From NCBI GenBank assembly GCA_022496185.1, contig WTXG01000304.1:1-40475 (forward strand): a DNA stretch of 40,475 nt. The letters run 5' to 3'. A program made the translations under genes and the position numbers. Source of the DNA: Multifurca ochricompacta (lineage: Eukaryota > Basidiomycota > Agaricomycetes > Russulales > Russulaceae). Below the pieces are notes generated by a model that was given only the letters and a program-made list of their open reading frames with translations, had not been told where the DNA came from and ran no database searches. Shown piece by piece: positions 10,795-21,169 of the stretch (positions within the stretch are counted from its first letter, which is position 1; each line of letters begins with the position of its first letter).

Positions 10795-12211
10795 GCAGAG
10801 CGAACGACAGCAGATACAGAACTACATGGATATCGAAGTTAAGAAGTGATAGCAAGAGATAAAACTAGAGTATGTCAGCTAGTTGGAGCGTGATCACCAC
10901 CTTGAAGCGACCAGTGTTGCCTGGTTCCATGCGAACCATGTCAACCAGTGAATCAGGGTGGTGTAGGTAGCGGCTGGCGAGCTGTCGAAGAAGTTCTGCC
11001 GCTGGCTCACTAGGAACGGGGGCCTGATGAGGCCATTCGTTAGGAAACACTCCAGTAGGCACTGGTGCAATGTACTGAGGAGCATAACCAAATCCACCAT
11101 TTCCTTGAATCTCCTGTCATGAAAGGGTCAGACTGTCTAAGATATGTGTATATGTGAAATAAACAATAGGGAACACACGGGAGTAACAGCTTGTGCTTGT
11201 GCTGGAATACCTTGGGCAGCTTTTACGTTGTGATATATATATGGGGGCATGGCATTCTGTGCAAAATATCACTGTTGAAAAGCATGACATCATATATATG
11301 AGTGCAAACTCACATTCAACACTGGAGGGTAATGAAATCCCATGTCGGGAGGACCTCCGCTCATGTAGAGGGGGTTGTGGGGTCGACCTTGTGCGTCCAT
11401 ATCCCCGACTGGCGGGGTTATTTGACTCTCATGAACGTCACCTGAAATGGGAATGGTCTAAAGGACAGTGGGTGTCGGTGAGTGTGTGCAGACAGGAGGA
11501 CGGATGGATGTTGATAACGGACTCTAGCAGTATGGAACATATGATCATGCGGTCCGGACTGGTGAGGGACGGAGTTTGCTGGCTGTAGAGTGTCATTGAC
11601 CATCTGGAGCTTGAAGAAGAGAACTTCTGCTGGCTTGTCATCTCCTCATGGTTATTTTATAGTTAAATGAGAGGGATGGAAAAATAAAAGGGGGGCAAGC
11701 AACATGAACCCAAACCCAACATCCATCTCGTTAGTGAAGTGAACGGTGAGTGGCGGATGTATGTGGTCCATCATCCGATTATCCGATTCAAGCAATAGCA
11801 ATCCGCGTTATTGGAACCGAACGACCCACCAGATCCCGATCCAACCTCTCGAACTGCACACCGACCGACCTTCACCATCCAAGTGGCGTTAGAGGTCCGT
11901 GGAGGAGCCCAACAAGAATCCCATGGGAAACTGAACAAACTGATGAACTCATGGCGTCTAGTAGGCGCTATTATGCCGAACTCCACGCCTTGGCCAAAAC
12001 CATGGAAAGGATAAGGGAACTTTTCGTAGTAGTGCCCCTCCCACTGAACTTGCACTTTTTCCTTAGAAATGCTGCATTCATCCAAGCGATTCAAACCAGC
12101 GCAAACAAAAATAATTTAGCTTCCATCCTAATTAACTTGAAAGCACTAAGTGAAACTTATGCAGGACTCGGCATCCATCTGGTCTGGTTTCCACACGTAC
12201 GCGACTCTGAG
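10795..12211 (+). repeat. Left arm of a ~1.4-kb inverted repeat
   Basis: Reverse complement of 13742-15235. A 131-codon stretch (11193-11588 against 14811-14416) is identical at translated level on both arms, so the arms are very similar and recent or homogenised. The arm carries a four-exon gene (minus) and a LINE RNase H fragment (plus). The spacer between arms is about 1.53 kb. Confidence 0.9.
10865..11596 (-). CDS. Four-exon small gene, copy C (minus strand), unknown function
   Basis: Exons on the minus strand: 11596-11494 (103 nt), 11441-11314 (128), 11256-11179 (78), 11113-10865 (249), ending in TAG; 185 residues. Introns start GTCTGC, GTGAGT and GTGTGT and end in CAG. Exon lengths equal those of the copy at 14408-15139. 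The product is Pro/Gln/Tyr-rich in the middle and ends in a conserved block: AAELLRQLASRYLHHPD, then a turn and VVITLQLADIL, predicted helix then strand. I do not recognise the family. It starts back to back with the LINE fragment beginning near 11750. Confidence 0.6.
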
Positions 12212-12256
12212 ACTGTAAATGAGTGTGCTAAGAAGGAATTGTGTCTAATCAACTAA
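11750..12256 (+). pseudogene. LINE RNase H fragment, arm 1
   Basis: From about 11960 the frame reads ASSRRYYAELHALAKTMERI, with the catalytic Glu context of RNase H, then FFLRNAAFIQAIQTSANKNN and GIHLVWFPHVRD, the region that in RNase H holds the third acidic residue and the His-containing loop. The usual first Asp motif is not visible. Homology to the copy at 13742-14254 stops at 12211, after which a hAT-like segment follows. No RT domain is present. Confidence 0.55.
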
Positions 12257-12289
12257 GTATTCACAGGAAGGTAAAATGCAGTCCAAGTG

Positions 12290-12569
12290 TTGCTGCACAG
12301 CACACAACTCGACTCATACAATTAGCCCATTTCCAGTGGTCAGCAACCCATCAAGCACTGTTTTTGTTCTTTGGATTTAATAATTGCTGTTGAGACAAGC
12401 CGGTAGCAACCGAATTATTGGGGACTGGACAGCTGGTGGACTCGATCAATTGATTGTGATAGAGACAATTCCACAATTGCACGCACAACACAGTTAGTAC
12501 GGCACGGGTACGGCAACAATACTACAAATCCGTCCAGACCGTGAGGTAAGGCTACGGTGTGCAGCCCTA
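12290..12569 (+). mobile_element. Right-end fragment of a hAT element
   Basis: Ends ...TACGGTGTGCAGCCCTA, a variant of the right end of the complete hAT at 19295-21591 (GGTGCGCAGCCCTA). The inner sequence (TTGTTCTTTGGATT, GCTGTTGAGA, ATTGTTGGGG-like blocks and GGCACGGGTACGG) follows the order seen at 20985-21590. No left end was found; it probably starts at the break with the LINE fragment. Confidence 0.6.
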
Positions 12570-13154
12570 GTAGAGCCCTCATCTGTCCCTCCTCCTCCCC
12601 CTGTACTTACTCTTGCGTTGATCGTCATGCCCCTGAAAGACAGAAAGGTCATATTGTATTCAGAGAAGGGTGGTCAATTCCAGATGACCACCTGAGAGAT
12701 CCCACAAGCATGTTCCGGTTTCATTCCTGTCAACATCCAGCCATGCGCGCTCAACCCAGTCGACAAGGGAAAGTCACATGACGGGTTAACTCGTTGATGT
12801 CGTACCGGGAATTGATGGAGCTGGAATTATTGGAGAGGTTAGCCAGGACGTTACGGGGTTGTGTATAAGTGATAGAATGTGTGCCGGGTAACGATAACTG
12901 TCTTTGGAGATGCCGCAGGACTAAAGCCAGGACAGCACAATCAATCCAAATCTGGGGGGAACAAGGGCACATTATAGCAATCAAATTTAGTTTACTTATG
13001 CATGATGTGTACTGCAATTGTTAATCTTGTGGCGCCCTGAAAAGACGAGCACTGGAAAGACGATGGACCTGGAAAGTATCCTGGGCAGGCCATATTCGTC
13101 CAGCTCCATAGGCCAGTGTGATACGCACATGGTCTCAGCGCTCAGCGAATCGAA
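12570..13154. other. Spacer between inverted arms, no gene recognised
   Basis: Mixed sequence between the hAT fragment and the LINE tail. A 74-codon frame at 12557-12781 has no methionine start and no motif. Nothing else supported. Confidence 0.5.
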
Positions 13155-14254
13155 TCAAGATTGATATAGTTTGACGGTCACATAAACCTCTCCAGCTTGC
13201 AAAGCTGAGCGCTTCGACCCGATCGTCACAATCGCATCCGCAGCCAACGAGTAATACTTCCGACGTATCCGGTGCGCACCACGCCGTATCATCCTGTTCT
13301 TATTGGGATTCACAAGGATCACGAAGGAGCATGTCGGCATGAGAAGGGCAGTGGAAGAGGATGTGTTCCATGGAGTGCGGTGATATGGCGTTACATAGGC
13401 ATGTGAGCTCATCACAGGAGGTCTCCCGCCAAAATCATTTTGTGTAGTCGCTTACGAACACATGACTGACGGCCCACCTTAGAGCCGTGGAGGTTGTGTG
13501 TCGTGTATAGAGTTGGTTTCTGTTGTTTTTGCCTCCAGTTTCTGTTCTGGCAATGAAAAAGGGTGGTTTTTGCCGTTAAATGCGTCTGTGATGGTGTACC
13601 AGCTAGCCAATCTGTAGCCCAGTTTTTGAAAGCACGTTTACGTGCCTCGTCGCGGCAGTATGCCTCAGTAAAGACCTTGTGCACCCTCGAAAGAGGGGTG
13701 GATTTTATTTCAGGCGGGGCTAGTTTGCATGCTTCCTGCGCCTCAGAGTCGCGTACGTGTGGAAACCAGACCAGATGGATGCCGAGTCCTGCATAAGTTT
13801 CACTCAGTGCTTTCAAGTTAATTAGGATGGAAGCTAAATTATTTTTGTTTGCGCTGGTTTGAATCGCTTGGATGAATGCAGCATTTCTAAGGAAAAAGTG
13901 CAAGTTCAGTGAGAGGGGCACTACTACGAAAAGTTCCCTTATTCTTTCCATGGTTTTGGCCAAGGCGTGGAGTTCGGCATAATAGCGCCTACTAGACGCC
14001 ATGAGTTCATCAGTTTGTTCAGTTTCCCATGGGATTCTTGTTGGGCTCCTCCACGGACCTCTAACGCCACTTGGATGGTGAAGGTCGGTCGGTGTGCAGT
14101 TCGAGAGGTTGGATCGGGATCTGGTGGGTCGGTCGGTGTGCAGTTCGAGAGGTTGGATCGGGATCTGGTGGGTCGTTCGGTTCCAATAACGCGGATTGCT
14201 ATTGCTTGAATCGGATAATCGGATGATGGACCACAGACCACATACATCCGCCAC
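13155..14254 (-). pseudogene. LINE 3' fragment: RNase H and Cys/His tail, arm 2 side
   Basis: A minus-strand frame of 280 codons holds ASSRRYYAELHALAKTMERI, NAAFIQAIQTSANKNN, LVWFPHVRDSEAQEACKLA (the His/Glu/Ala end of RNase H) and KNWATDWLAG. The next frame downstream reads CDELTCLCNAISPHSMEHI then LFHCPSHADML, the C-X-C...H...H..C tail that follows RNase H in fungal LINEs. A frameshift near 13412 separates them. The 44-bp duplication at 14083-14170 shifts the N-terminal frame. This copy keeps more of the 3' end than the arm-1 copy. Confidence 0.6.
14083..14170. repeat. 44-bp tandem duplication, two copies
   Basis: 14083-14126 is repeated at 14127-14170 (starting GGTCGGTCGGTGTGCAG). The inverted arm has a single copy, so the duplication arose after the arms separated. 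Confidence 0.9.
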
Positions 14255-14342
14255 TCACCGTTCACTTCACTAACGAGATGGATGTTGGGTTTGGGTTCAT
14301 GTTGCTTGCCCCCCTTTTATTTTTCCATCCCTCTCATTTAAC

Positions 14343-14350
14343 TATAAAAT
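14343..14350 (+). promoter_or_regulatory. TATA box of four-exon gene copy A
   Basis: TATAAAAT lies 65 bp before the proposed start codon. The equivalent position of copy B reads ACTATAAAAAAC near 23746, and it is the first well-conserved element at the left edge of the duplicated block. Confidence 0.5.
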
Positions 14351-14407
14351 AACCATGAGGAGATGACAAGCCAGCAGAAGTTCTCTTCTTCAAGCTCCAG
14401 ATGGTCA

Positions 14408-15139
14408 ATGACACTCTACAGCCAGCAAACTCCGTCCCTCACCAGTCCGGACCGCATGATCATATGTTCCATACTGCTAGAGTCCGTTATCAACATCCAT
14501 CCGTCCTCCTGTCTGCACACACTCACCGACACCCACTGTCCTTTAGACCATTCCCATTTCAGGTGACGTTCATGAGAGTCAAATAACCCCGCCAGTCGGG
14601 GATATGGACGCACAAGGTCGACCCCACAACCCCCTCTACATGAGCGGAGGTCCTCCCGACATGGGATTTCATTACCCTCCAGTGTTGAATGTGAGTTTGC
14701 ACTCATATATATGATGTCATGCTTTTCAACAGTGATATTTTGCACAGAATGCCATGCCCCCATATATATATCACAACGTAAAAGCTGCCCAAGGTATTCC
14801 AGCACAAGCACAAGCTGTTACTCCCGTGTGTTCCCTATTGTTTATTTCACATATACACATATCTTAGACAGTCTGACCCTTTCATGACAGGAGTTTCAAG
14901 GAAACAGTGGATTTGGTTATGCTCCTCAGTACATTGCACCAGTGCCTACTGGAGTGTTTCCTAATGAATGGCCTCATCAGGCCCCCGTTCCTAGTGAGCC
15001 AGCGGCAGAACTTCTTCGACAGCTCGCCAGCCGCTACCTACACCACCCTGATTCACTGGTTGACATGGTTCGCATGGAACCAGGCAACACTGGTCGCTTT
15101 AAGGTGGTGATCACGCTCCAACTAGTTGACATACTCTAG
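14408..15139 (+). CDS. Four-exon small gene, copy A, unknown function
   Basis: Exons 14408-14510, 14563-14690, 14748-14825, 14891-15139; introns of 52, 57 and 65 nt start GTCTGC, GTGAGT, GTGTGT and end CAG, with phases 1, 0 and 0. Spliced length is 558 nt, 185 residues plus TAG. I chose ATG 14408 because it is the first one usable in all three copies; copy A alone could start at 14363. The middle is rich in Pro, Gln, Tyr and Gly (MSGGPPDMGFHYPP, NAMPPYIYHN); the last 45 residues form a conserved block with AAELLRQLASRYLHHPD and GRFKVVITLQL. No signal peptide or membrane segment is obvious. An in-frame 9-nt difference in exon 1 from copy B supports coding. Family not recognised. Confidence 0.65.
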
Positions 15140-15243
15140 TTTTATCTCTTGCTATCACTTCTTAACTAGAAATTCCCTGCTTTTGTAAACGATTCGTAGT
15201 GTTGTATCTGCTGTCGCTCGTTCCGTCTCATTGCTATGAATGC

Positions 15244-15591
15244 TTATTCAATGTGTCCATGAACTTGGGATGTCGGGGTCTCTGTATGAATATGAATGCT
15301 GTTACCGCGTGAGCCGCGAGACAAGTACGGTTGCTGTAAATTCATCTTACTTGGGTTTAAGGGTATGACTGGTGGGGCGCTGGCCTGATCCAGCGTCCTT
15401 TCGTGACTGAGGGCTAACAGCTGGTGAGGTGTCTGAGTTGAATTTGTGTATTTCCCGCGGATGCGTTGCGCTCCGGCTTCCTCGTTGATTGGAACGAACG
15501 TTGCTTTTGTGCGAAATAGGAATTCCAATATGTCCCAGGCACGCTTGGTAAAGTAGAGTTGGCCCTCTGTGTGGGTCACCGCGATGATCAT
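15244..15591 (-). CDS. Conserved minus-strand ORF beside the four-exon gene, copy A
   Basis: An ATG at 15591 opens 115 codons beginning MIIAVTHTEGQLYFTKRAW. The first 70 or so residues are shared without interruption with the frame at 24964-24653 (AWDIL.FLFRTKAT..PINEEAGAQRIRG, STQTPHQLLAL.HERTL), after which the copies differ by larger indels. CTAACCTGATTAACAG just before the ATG looks like a branch point plus 3' splice site, so this may be an internal or second exon. It converges on the four-exon gene. Unknown function; it may also be a gene fragment. Confidence 0.35.
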   Translation of the reverse strand: MIIAVTHTEGQLYFTKRAWDILEFLFRTKATFVPINEEAGAQRIRGKYTNSTQTPHQLLALSHERTLDQASAPPVIPLNPSKMNLQQPYLSRGSRGNSIHIHTETPTSQVHGHIE

Positions 15592-17048
15592 TTCTTTCTG
15601 TTAATCAGGTTAGGAGATCTTAATGATGAGATTAGGGTGGGAAGTTTCCTCTTTCGGATTTCGGAAACGTTCCCAATGACTCGAAGGCCTCGAGCACTAT
15701 CTCACGTTGATCAACATCATCACGTGATCAGTCGGAAGGGACGTCCAAGAGAAGGTCAATTTTTTGTACTACCGGTAGAAGGTCCAAGGCAGCCTTCCTT
15801 CCCATCATCCTACCCAAGGAATTGACCAATTTCGAATAGCAATCCACGTTTAACCTGGAATATCTTCACATTGTGGAACTGCTTAAGAAACCCATATCAT
15901 GAACCGGGATTTAGATAGCGCAACGAGACCGCGGCCTAACACACTGGAGGGGGTTGCGGCATGAAATGGAAAGGTCTTTTGCCTTAGCGAGCTCCACTGA
16001 CAATTTTGAGCTATCGAAACTGTCCTACCGGGACACATCTACATATATTCTGGAGAGTGAGCCTTTGATGGAATGGGAATGCATTATCATGGTGATGCGG
16101 AAACACTTTGTTACAGATGAACCTGGTGATGTTTGGAATGGGGGCAGCCCATAAGTTGGAGTCGCCATTGGAGTGTTGATCACATATATCCTTCAGGAAT
16201 GGGGCCGCCAGCCTGATAAGAGTACCTCCAAGTACTTTCTACTACCAGTTAAGTGAAACATGTTAGCCTCAAGAGCGGAATTGGATCTTTCCCTTCAACG
16301 ACAGGCCCTACGTCAACAGTGGAGAGCCCCCACATTTTCATCACAAGGTGACGCAGGAAAAGGCATGCAATGCAGGTAAGCTCAAAGTGATGAGACAGAA
16401 GATGGGTGGCCTACGATTTTGTCCAAAGTGAGGTCAACGAGACTTGTCGCAGATGATAAAAGTGGGGAGATGGGAGCAATTCAATCAAAGACGCTGAAGA
16501 CGTGGGATGGAACCGACTAGGAATGTAGTTAGAAGATTGGGTTCATGTCAATCCACATTCCAACTCAGGAAATGGGCAGTTCGTTGCCTCGAAGAGGTTC
16601 TCGAAGCATCCAGATCCCACGCACATTATTGGAGATATTTAAGTGCAGTGACCAGCTGACTCTTCTCCCAGAGATTGTCGTCTACAAGAGGCAAGATGAT
16701 AGTAGGCGATGATTGGTAATGGTGGGAAACGAGTCAGCACTATTTTTTGTAAAGTAAAGACGCAAATGCAAATTGAAAGGACGAGGCGAGCACGACCAGT
16801 ATCCATTTTCTGCGCACATGTGTTCAAAGATGCATCTATAAGAATTGAATGTCTCCAAAAGAAGATTATCGACTATCTGTTCAGAGAATGTGGTTTGAAC
16901 GCTCGAAAGGTATTACACATACCGCCGTGTGAGCCTCGTGGCAGCGGCAAGTTGTGGATTCGTGCTTGCGTGCTTATTTTATTTGGCCTAGTATTTCCAT
17001 CTGAAAGTAATGAAGTCTGCTCAACACCTCACACACCTCACATAGTGC

Positions 17049-17294
17049 CAGGGCTGATCCGGCTGAGCTGGTCACTTCTGGTCCGGGTTGAGCCGGTAAC
17101 GGATCAGAGTTGGCCGGACCGGATCAGAGGTGACCAGTGTTGGCAGTGCAAGATGATATTTACACTCATTTATTATGATTAAGTACAATCCTTATGATCA
17201 CAGCACAGCACACTCATTACAGTATTTAAGAACAATATTTTTATATCTTACAATACAGTTGTTCTAACCAGATTTATCAGGCTGCATTTCTACA
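17049..17294 (+). repeat. Copia C1-family LTR fragment, internally deleted
   Basis: From 17086 (GTTGAGCCGGTAACGGATC) the order of the C1 LTR is followed: GGATCAGAGTTGGCCGGAC, GATCAGAGGTGACC, AGCACAGCACACTC, ACAGTATTTAAG, and the end GCTGCATTTCTACA at 17281-17294. GGTAATGGTTGTGCCTG next to it resembles a decayed half-tRNA primer site. At about 209 bp it is half the intact 413 bp. 17049-17085 has further copies of the GATCCGG/GGTCACTTC motif. Confidence 0.6.
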
Positions 17295-17465
17295 AGGTAA
17301 TGGTTGTGCCTGAAAGTCGACCTTTCTGAATAGGAAGGAGTTCTGACCAAAACGGTCCACCCCACACGCAATGCATGGTAGCTGCTGCTGTTCTAGACGA
17401 CACCAGTAGATACACATGAGCCCAGGTTCAGTAGATGGAATATTTTGATCACAGATAGGGATCAG
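17295..17465. other. Short stretch after the LTR fragment, nothing recognised
   Basis: Could be residual copia leader, but it does not align with the C1 leader at 31425-31782 in any way I can defend. No ORF of note. Confidence 0.3.
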
Positions 17466-18893
17466 CAAGGGTTTTCATACCCGCGCGGGTAAGCGCCGCG
17501 GGTTTTGACGGGTACGGGTACGGGTATACAACTCCCAACCCGCCAGAAACCCGTACCCGCGCAGCGGGTTTGGCGGGTATAAGTGGTCATCAGTCATTGA
17601 CAAGATCAGCAGAAATGTAATGATAAAATACATCTGTAGCAAACAAATGACAAGATTAAATTTGATGTATGCTACAGGGCTTCTGTAAATATATTCTAGT
17701 GTTATCCTATGAAATATCAAAGCAGATCAACGATGCGATGTAAAATAAAAGTGTTATCAGTGATCCACTCTCTTGAAAATCATGATGCAACTGTTTTATT
17801 AATGCGCGATCAATTCTGCCGGTCTGGCACTATCTAAAATACACTCTAGACTACTTTAGACTATTCTATAATCTAATTATCAATTTATTTTACTGAAACA
17901 AGGCCCGCGTGTATCTACAGGCTGCATAGAGCAGGGACTACATTGCATCGCATGGACCAGCATATTGGTCTGATCTCCTTCCTATTAAGGAAGGTTGACT
18001 TAACAATCACGGCTTTGATTTTCCATTGGTCCGACAAGATTGTGATCACGCATAGATAACACAACAAAAACGCGTTCACAAATTAATTAGATACATAGAA
18101 TATACATCTAAGATCTGACATATGATCAAATTACATCATTAAACGAGATAACGAGATAACGCGTTCATTTAATCTAGTAGCTGATATAGTACATCTAAAG
18201 TACAAGCCTGCGCCATGCCTGTTCCACAAAATGAAATAAAATAATAATGTAAATAAAGAATAAACTTAATCTTCTGAACCTAAATCAGCAATTATTGAGG
18301 GATCCTGAGTAGCCACAAATGAACGCGTTGTATCCAAGTGCGTATCTCCTTGACCGGGATGGACCGGGCCGGGTGTCCGAAATGCGCGATGCAAGTAAAG
18401 AACTTGCACGCGTTTCATTTTATGGGTAACCTGGGTATCAAAACAAATATCCAGGGGTTACCCCTGCCAATCACTATGCATTTGTCAATTATTTTTGCAT
18501 TCTATGCGGTTATCTGACAGGCTTTTCATCAATGTTCTATAACATCTATCTAATCATCTTTGTATATTGAGGTGGATTTTAGTTGCGCTTGTATAAAATT
18601 GAAACCAGAATAATAAAACAACAATAGAATAATGAATTATCTTAATCTTATGAATATAAAACAGGAATCTTTGAAGGATCCTGAGTAGCCACAAATGAAC
18701 GCGTTGTGCATCTCCTTGACCGGGATGGCCCGGGCCGGTTATCCAAAATGCGCGATGCAAGCAAAAAACTTGCACACGTTTACACAAATAACCCGCAGGT
18801 GACCCGCGGGTAACCCGCGGGTTACCCGTACCCGTAGCGACGGGTACAGGTACAGGTACGGGTACCAATGAAGATACCCGGGGGTTACCCCTG
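17466..18893 (+). mobile_element. Composite hAT-like non-autonomous element with doubled right end
   Basis: Left end CAAGGGTTTTCATACCCG with subterminal GGGTACGGGTACGGGT repeats; right end ...CCCGGGGGTTACCCCTG at 18893. A second right end, ...CAGGGGTTACCCCTG, lies at 18466, because a unit of about 400 bp (GATCCTGAGTAGCCACAAAT, GAACGCGTTG, GACCGGGATGG, ATGCGCGATGCAAG) occurs twice, at about 18240-18466 and 18600-18893. No 8-bp target duplication fits either end. The interior at 17700-18010 is shared with 20405-20760 inside the complete hAT. No transposase frame. Confidence 0.45.
18020..18228 (+). repeat. Copia C2-family LTR fragment
   Basis: Follows the C2 LTR at about 33797-34095: GATTGTGATCACGC, AGAATATACATCTAAGATC, CATATGATCAAATTACATCA, AACGAGATAAC, GCGCCATGCCTGTTCCACA. 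It ends CACA at 18228, which shows that the C2 LTR end CTATA at 34095 is a mutated CCACA. Confidence 0.65.
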
Positions 18894-18984
18894 CTATTCA
18901 CTAATCACAGAGTAGTCTAGAGTGTATTATAGATAGTTACAGGCCTGCAGAAATGTTTGCCCATTAGTTAGAAAGTGTATCAGG

Positions 18985-19294
18985 GTGATCCTGTACATTG
19001 CGCTCTCAATCGACACTAGAATGTATATAAAGACACCATCACTCAGCGCGTTGATCACAGCTCACACCCCCACTGCTCACACATCCAGCCTTTTGCCTTT
19101 GCTGCTCATGGTGGACCTACCCGACGTGAACATCCAAGATGCCAAAGAAGAGATGGAGATGATCAGGGCATTCCGGGGTCCAGGTAACTGATCTCGTTTT
19201 AGAGAAGGTGACATGAGCCACTGTGATGCAAGGACTTAAAGAACACAACTTGGTTCATTTCGTGTGCCATGGCCAGTTGGAAGTAAATAATCCG
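18985..19294 (+). pseudogene. CHAT-domain protein remnant, left part (with catalytic His)
   Basis: Frame-hopping translation gives TPSLSALITAHTPTAHTSS, PLLLMVDLPDVN (like the LLLVAQPD...LPGV segment of fungal CHAT proteins), EEMEMIRAFRG, then after a frameshift VTDLVLEKVT, a TGA, and GLKEHNLVHFVCHGQLEVNN. HFVCHG at 19256-19273 holds the caspase-like catalytic His. The reading frame is cut after 19294 by a hAT element and resumes at 21600. CHAT domains are caspase-related peptidases, often fused to TPR repeats in mushrooms; no TPR part is visible here. Frameshift plus nonsense: a pseudogene. Confidence 0.75.
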
Positions 19295-19689
19295 TAGGGC
19301 TGCGCACCGTCCGTTTTATGGTAATGGCCGTCCATTTGACAGTAATAGGACGGGTACAGCTGACCTGTCCACCGTCCGTTTTTTGTACTCACTGGATCGC
19401 TGATGGGTACGGTATGGGTACGGATACGGCCGTTTATGGTAGACAGTAGTAGATGGTAGTACTACAGAAAATAAAGTTGTGCAGGGCAGCATGAGCAAGA
19501 TGCTTAGAGTGATAAAGTAATTAATAGGTGCATTCTTGAGGGTATTCTAGAGAGAATAAAGAGTCGAGCGGGTAGCACGAGCAAGAGTTTTAGAGCAATG
19601 AAGCGACGGATGGGGATGTTTCTCAAACAGGATGATTTATTAGGGCTATTCTACAGCAGCCTTTATGTAGTTTATGCTGTAGTGTAGAA

Positions 19690-19990
19690 ACAGGCATGGC
19701 ACAGGCTTATATTTTAGATACTACGATACTACTATCTATCTCACCTTGTTAGCTTAAAGACTTAGATTCTCGCGATAATGTGATAGCAACTGCTTTATCT
19801 ATAGCAGATTTAGTGGCTTTATATACAATTTAGATGTACTATATCACTACTAAATTAAAGTAAACGTCTCGCAATGTGATTTGATCACATGATCAATCTG
19901 AGATGTATATACTCAGTATCTAATTAAATGTGAGATGCGTTTTGATTTCATCAATTATGTTTTCTAAATGCGATCACAATTACATTAAGG
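19690..19990 (-). repeat. Copia C2-family LTR fragment inside the hAT
   Basis: On the minus strand it follows 33800-34095: GTGATCACAATT-like start, GATTTGATCACATG, AGATGTATAT, TATATACAATTTA, GCAACTGCTTTATCTATAGC, CTATCTCACCTT, GGCATGGCACAGGC. Confidence 0.6.
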
Positions 19991-21169
19991 CCTAAATAAA
20001 GCATTGTATCTAGACTAATTGACAGCTGAACGGCCCAGTGCAGTATCAGCTTGCATGCATGCAAGATGCAACCGCTTCTTGACAGAGTGTGGATTGTAAC
20101 GGGTGCTTCTACCCCGCGCTTGCTATGTAGATAAGATAAGATGTAATGATTGTGGTAAAACTCAGTAGTGAAGATGTCCTAGTCAGAAGGCTACCCAGAA
20201 CACAGAGCTTAATGCACGCATAAGGCTTGAAGCAGTCAGAGGACTCTGCCTTGCTAATGCAGCAAGAATAGACCTATATTGAACAATTGCTAAGAGCCTA
20301 CAGTTCCAAGAGGACAAGATCAGTTGGGCCTAAGTAAATACAAAGATAGAGCGATAAAGTGCACCTACAGCCCAAAGAAAACAATATGTGGTCTGCGGCA
20401 TGATACAGGTTGTCATTAAATATGTCCTAGTACTATTCTATGAAATACCAAAGCCGATCGAGCGTGTGATGTAAATCTAATTAGTTATCAGTAGCCCACT
20501 CTTCTGAGTGCCCTGACACATCTTATTTACCAATGCGTGACCGTTTCTGCCATTCTGGCATTATCTAAAATACATACAAGACTACTTTAGACTACACTAT
20601 AATCAGATTATCATTTTGTATTACTCAAACAATGGCCGCATGTATCTACAATGTCCATTGCTGCATAGGGCAGCAACTACTTTGCATCGCGTGCGTGGAC
20701 CGGGTCAGAATGGTCCGGACTCCTTCTTATCTTATCTAAATCTAAGAAGGTCAACTTGCATAACACACGCACCCTCAGGATGGCTTTCAAGCAGTCTGGG
20801 ATGCCAAAAATGTCCAGGAAATTGACCATCTGGTCCTTGGGCGGGCTGATCTGTCATGGTAAGGCAAAGCTGTAAGACTCCACCACATGGATGGAGGATC
20901 TATTTATTGCATCTTGGGGCCTCCTTAATGCAGCGATCTCACCCTCATTTCCCAGCGGTCAACAGAAAATTGAGCATTGTCCTTGTTCTTTGGATTAAAT
21001 TTTAATAATGGTTACTTCTTGAAAATTGGAAGTGTACCTGCTGTTGAGATGGGCTGGTAGTGACAGGATTGTTGGGGCTCCTGATCTTATGATTATGATA
21101 AGATAATCTAAAGTGTGTCAGATCATTGATTCAGAGACATTGCACACAACACATTCTTTCTGTCTTGTC

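Larger units (their letters stand above)
13742..15235 (-). repeat. Right arm of the inverted repeat
   Basis: Partner of 10795-12211. It is longer because of the 44-bp tandem duplication and a small difference at the outer end. The homology of the four-exon gene flank with 23754-25346 and 32776-33668 continues beyond this arm to 16868, so the inverted copy took only part of a larger block. Confidence 0.9.
14340..16868 (+). repeat. Segmental duplication, copy A (uninterrupted)
   Basis: Colinear with 23754-25346 joined to 32776-33668. It contains the four-exon gene, a minus-strand ORF at 15244-15591 and about 1.3 kb of non-coding DNA (15592-16868) in which I see no further gene. Homology stops at 16868 at the sequence GATTATC, where copy B is cut by a copia LTR. 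At 15976-15980 it keeps the unoccupied target CTTTT of copia element C1. Confidence 0.85.

Noticed and set aside
11193..11588. Identical 131-residue ORFs on both inverted arms (also 14416-14811)
   Set aside because: They run antisense through exons and introns of the four-exon gene; identity reflects arm similarity, not a protein.
16709..17182. 157-codon frame on the plus strand
   Set aside because: It crosses the end of the duplicated block and runs into a copia LTR fragment; the copy-B counterpart is not maintained.
17466..18893. 8-bp target duplication for the composite hAT-like element
   Set aside because: GGGATCAG on the left matches neither CTATTCAC nor CCAATCAC on the right.
20616..20825. 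Possible gene inside the hAT element
   Set aside because: Only 69 codons, no motif, and its DNA is shared with a non-coding repeat at 17700-18010.
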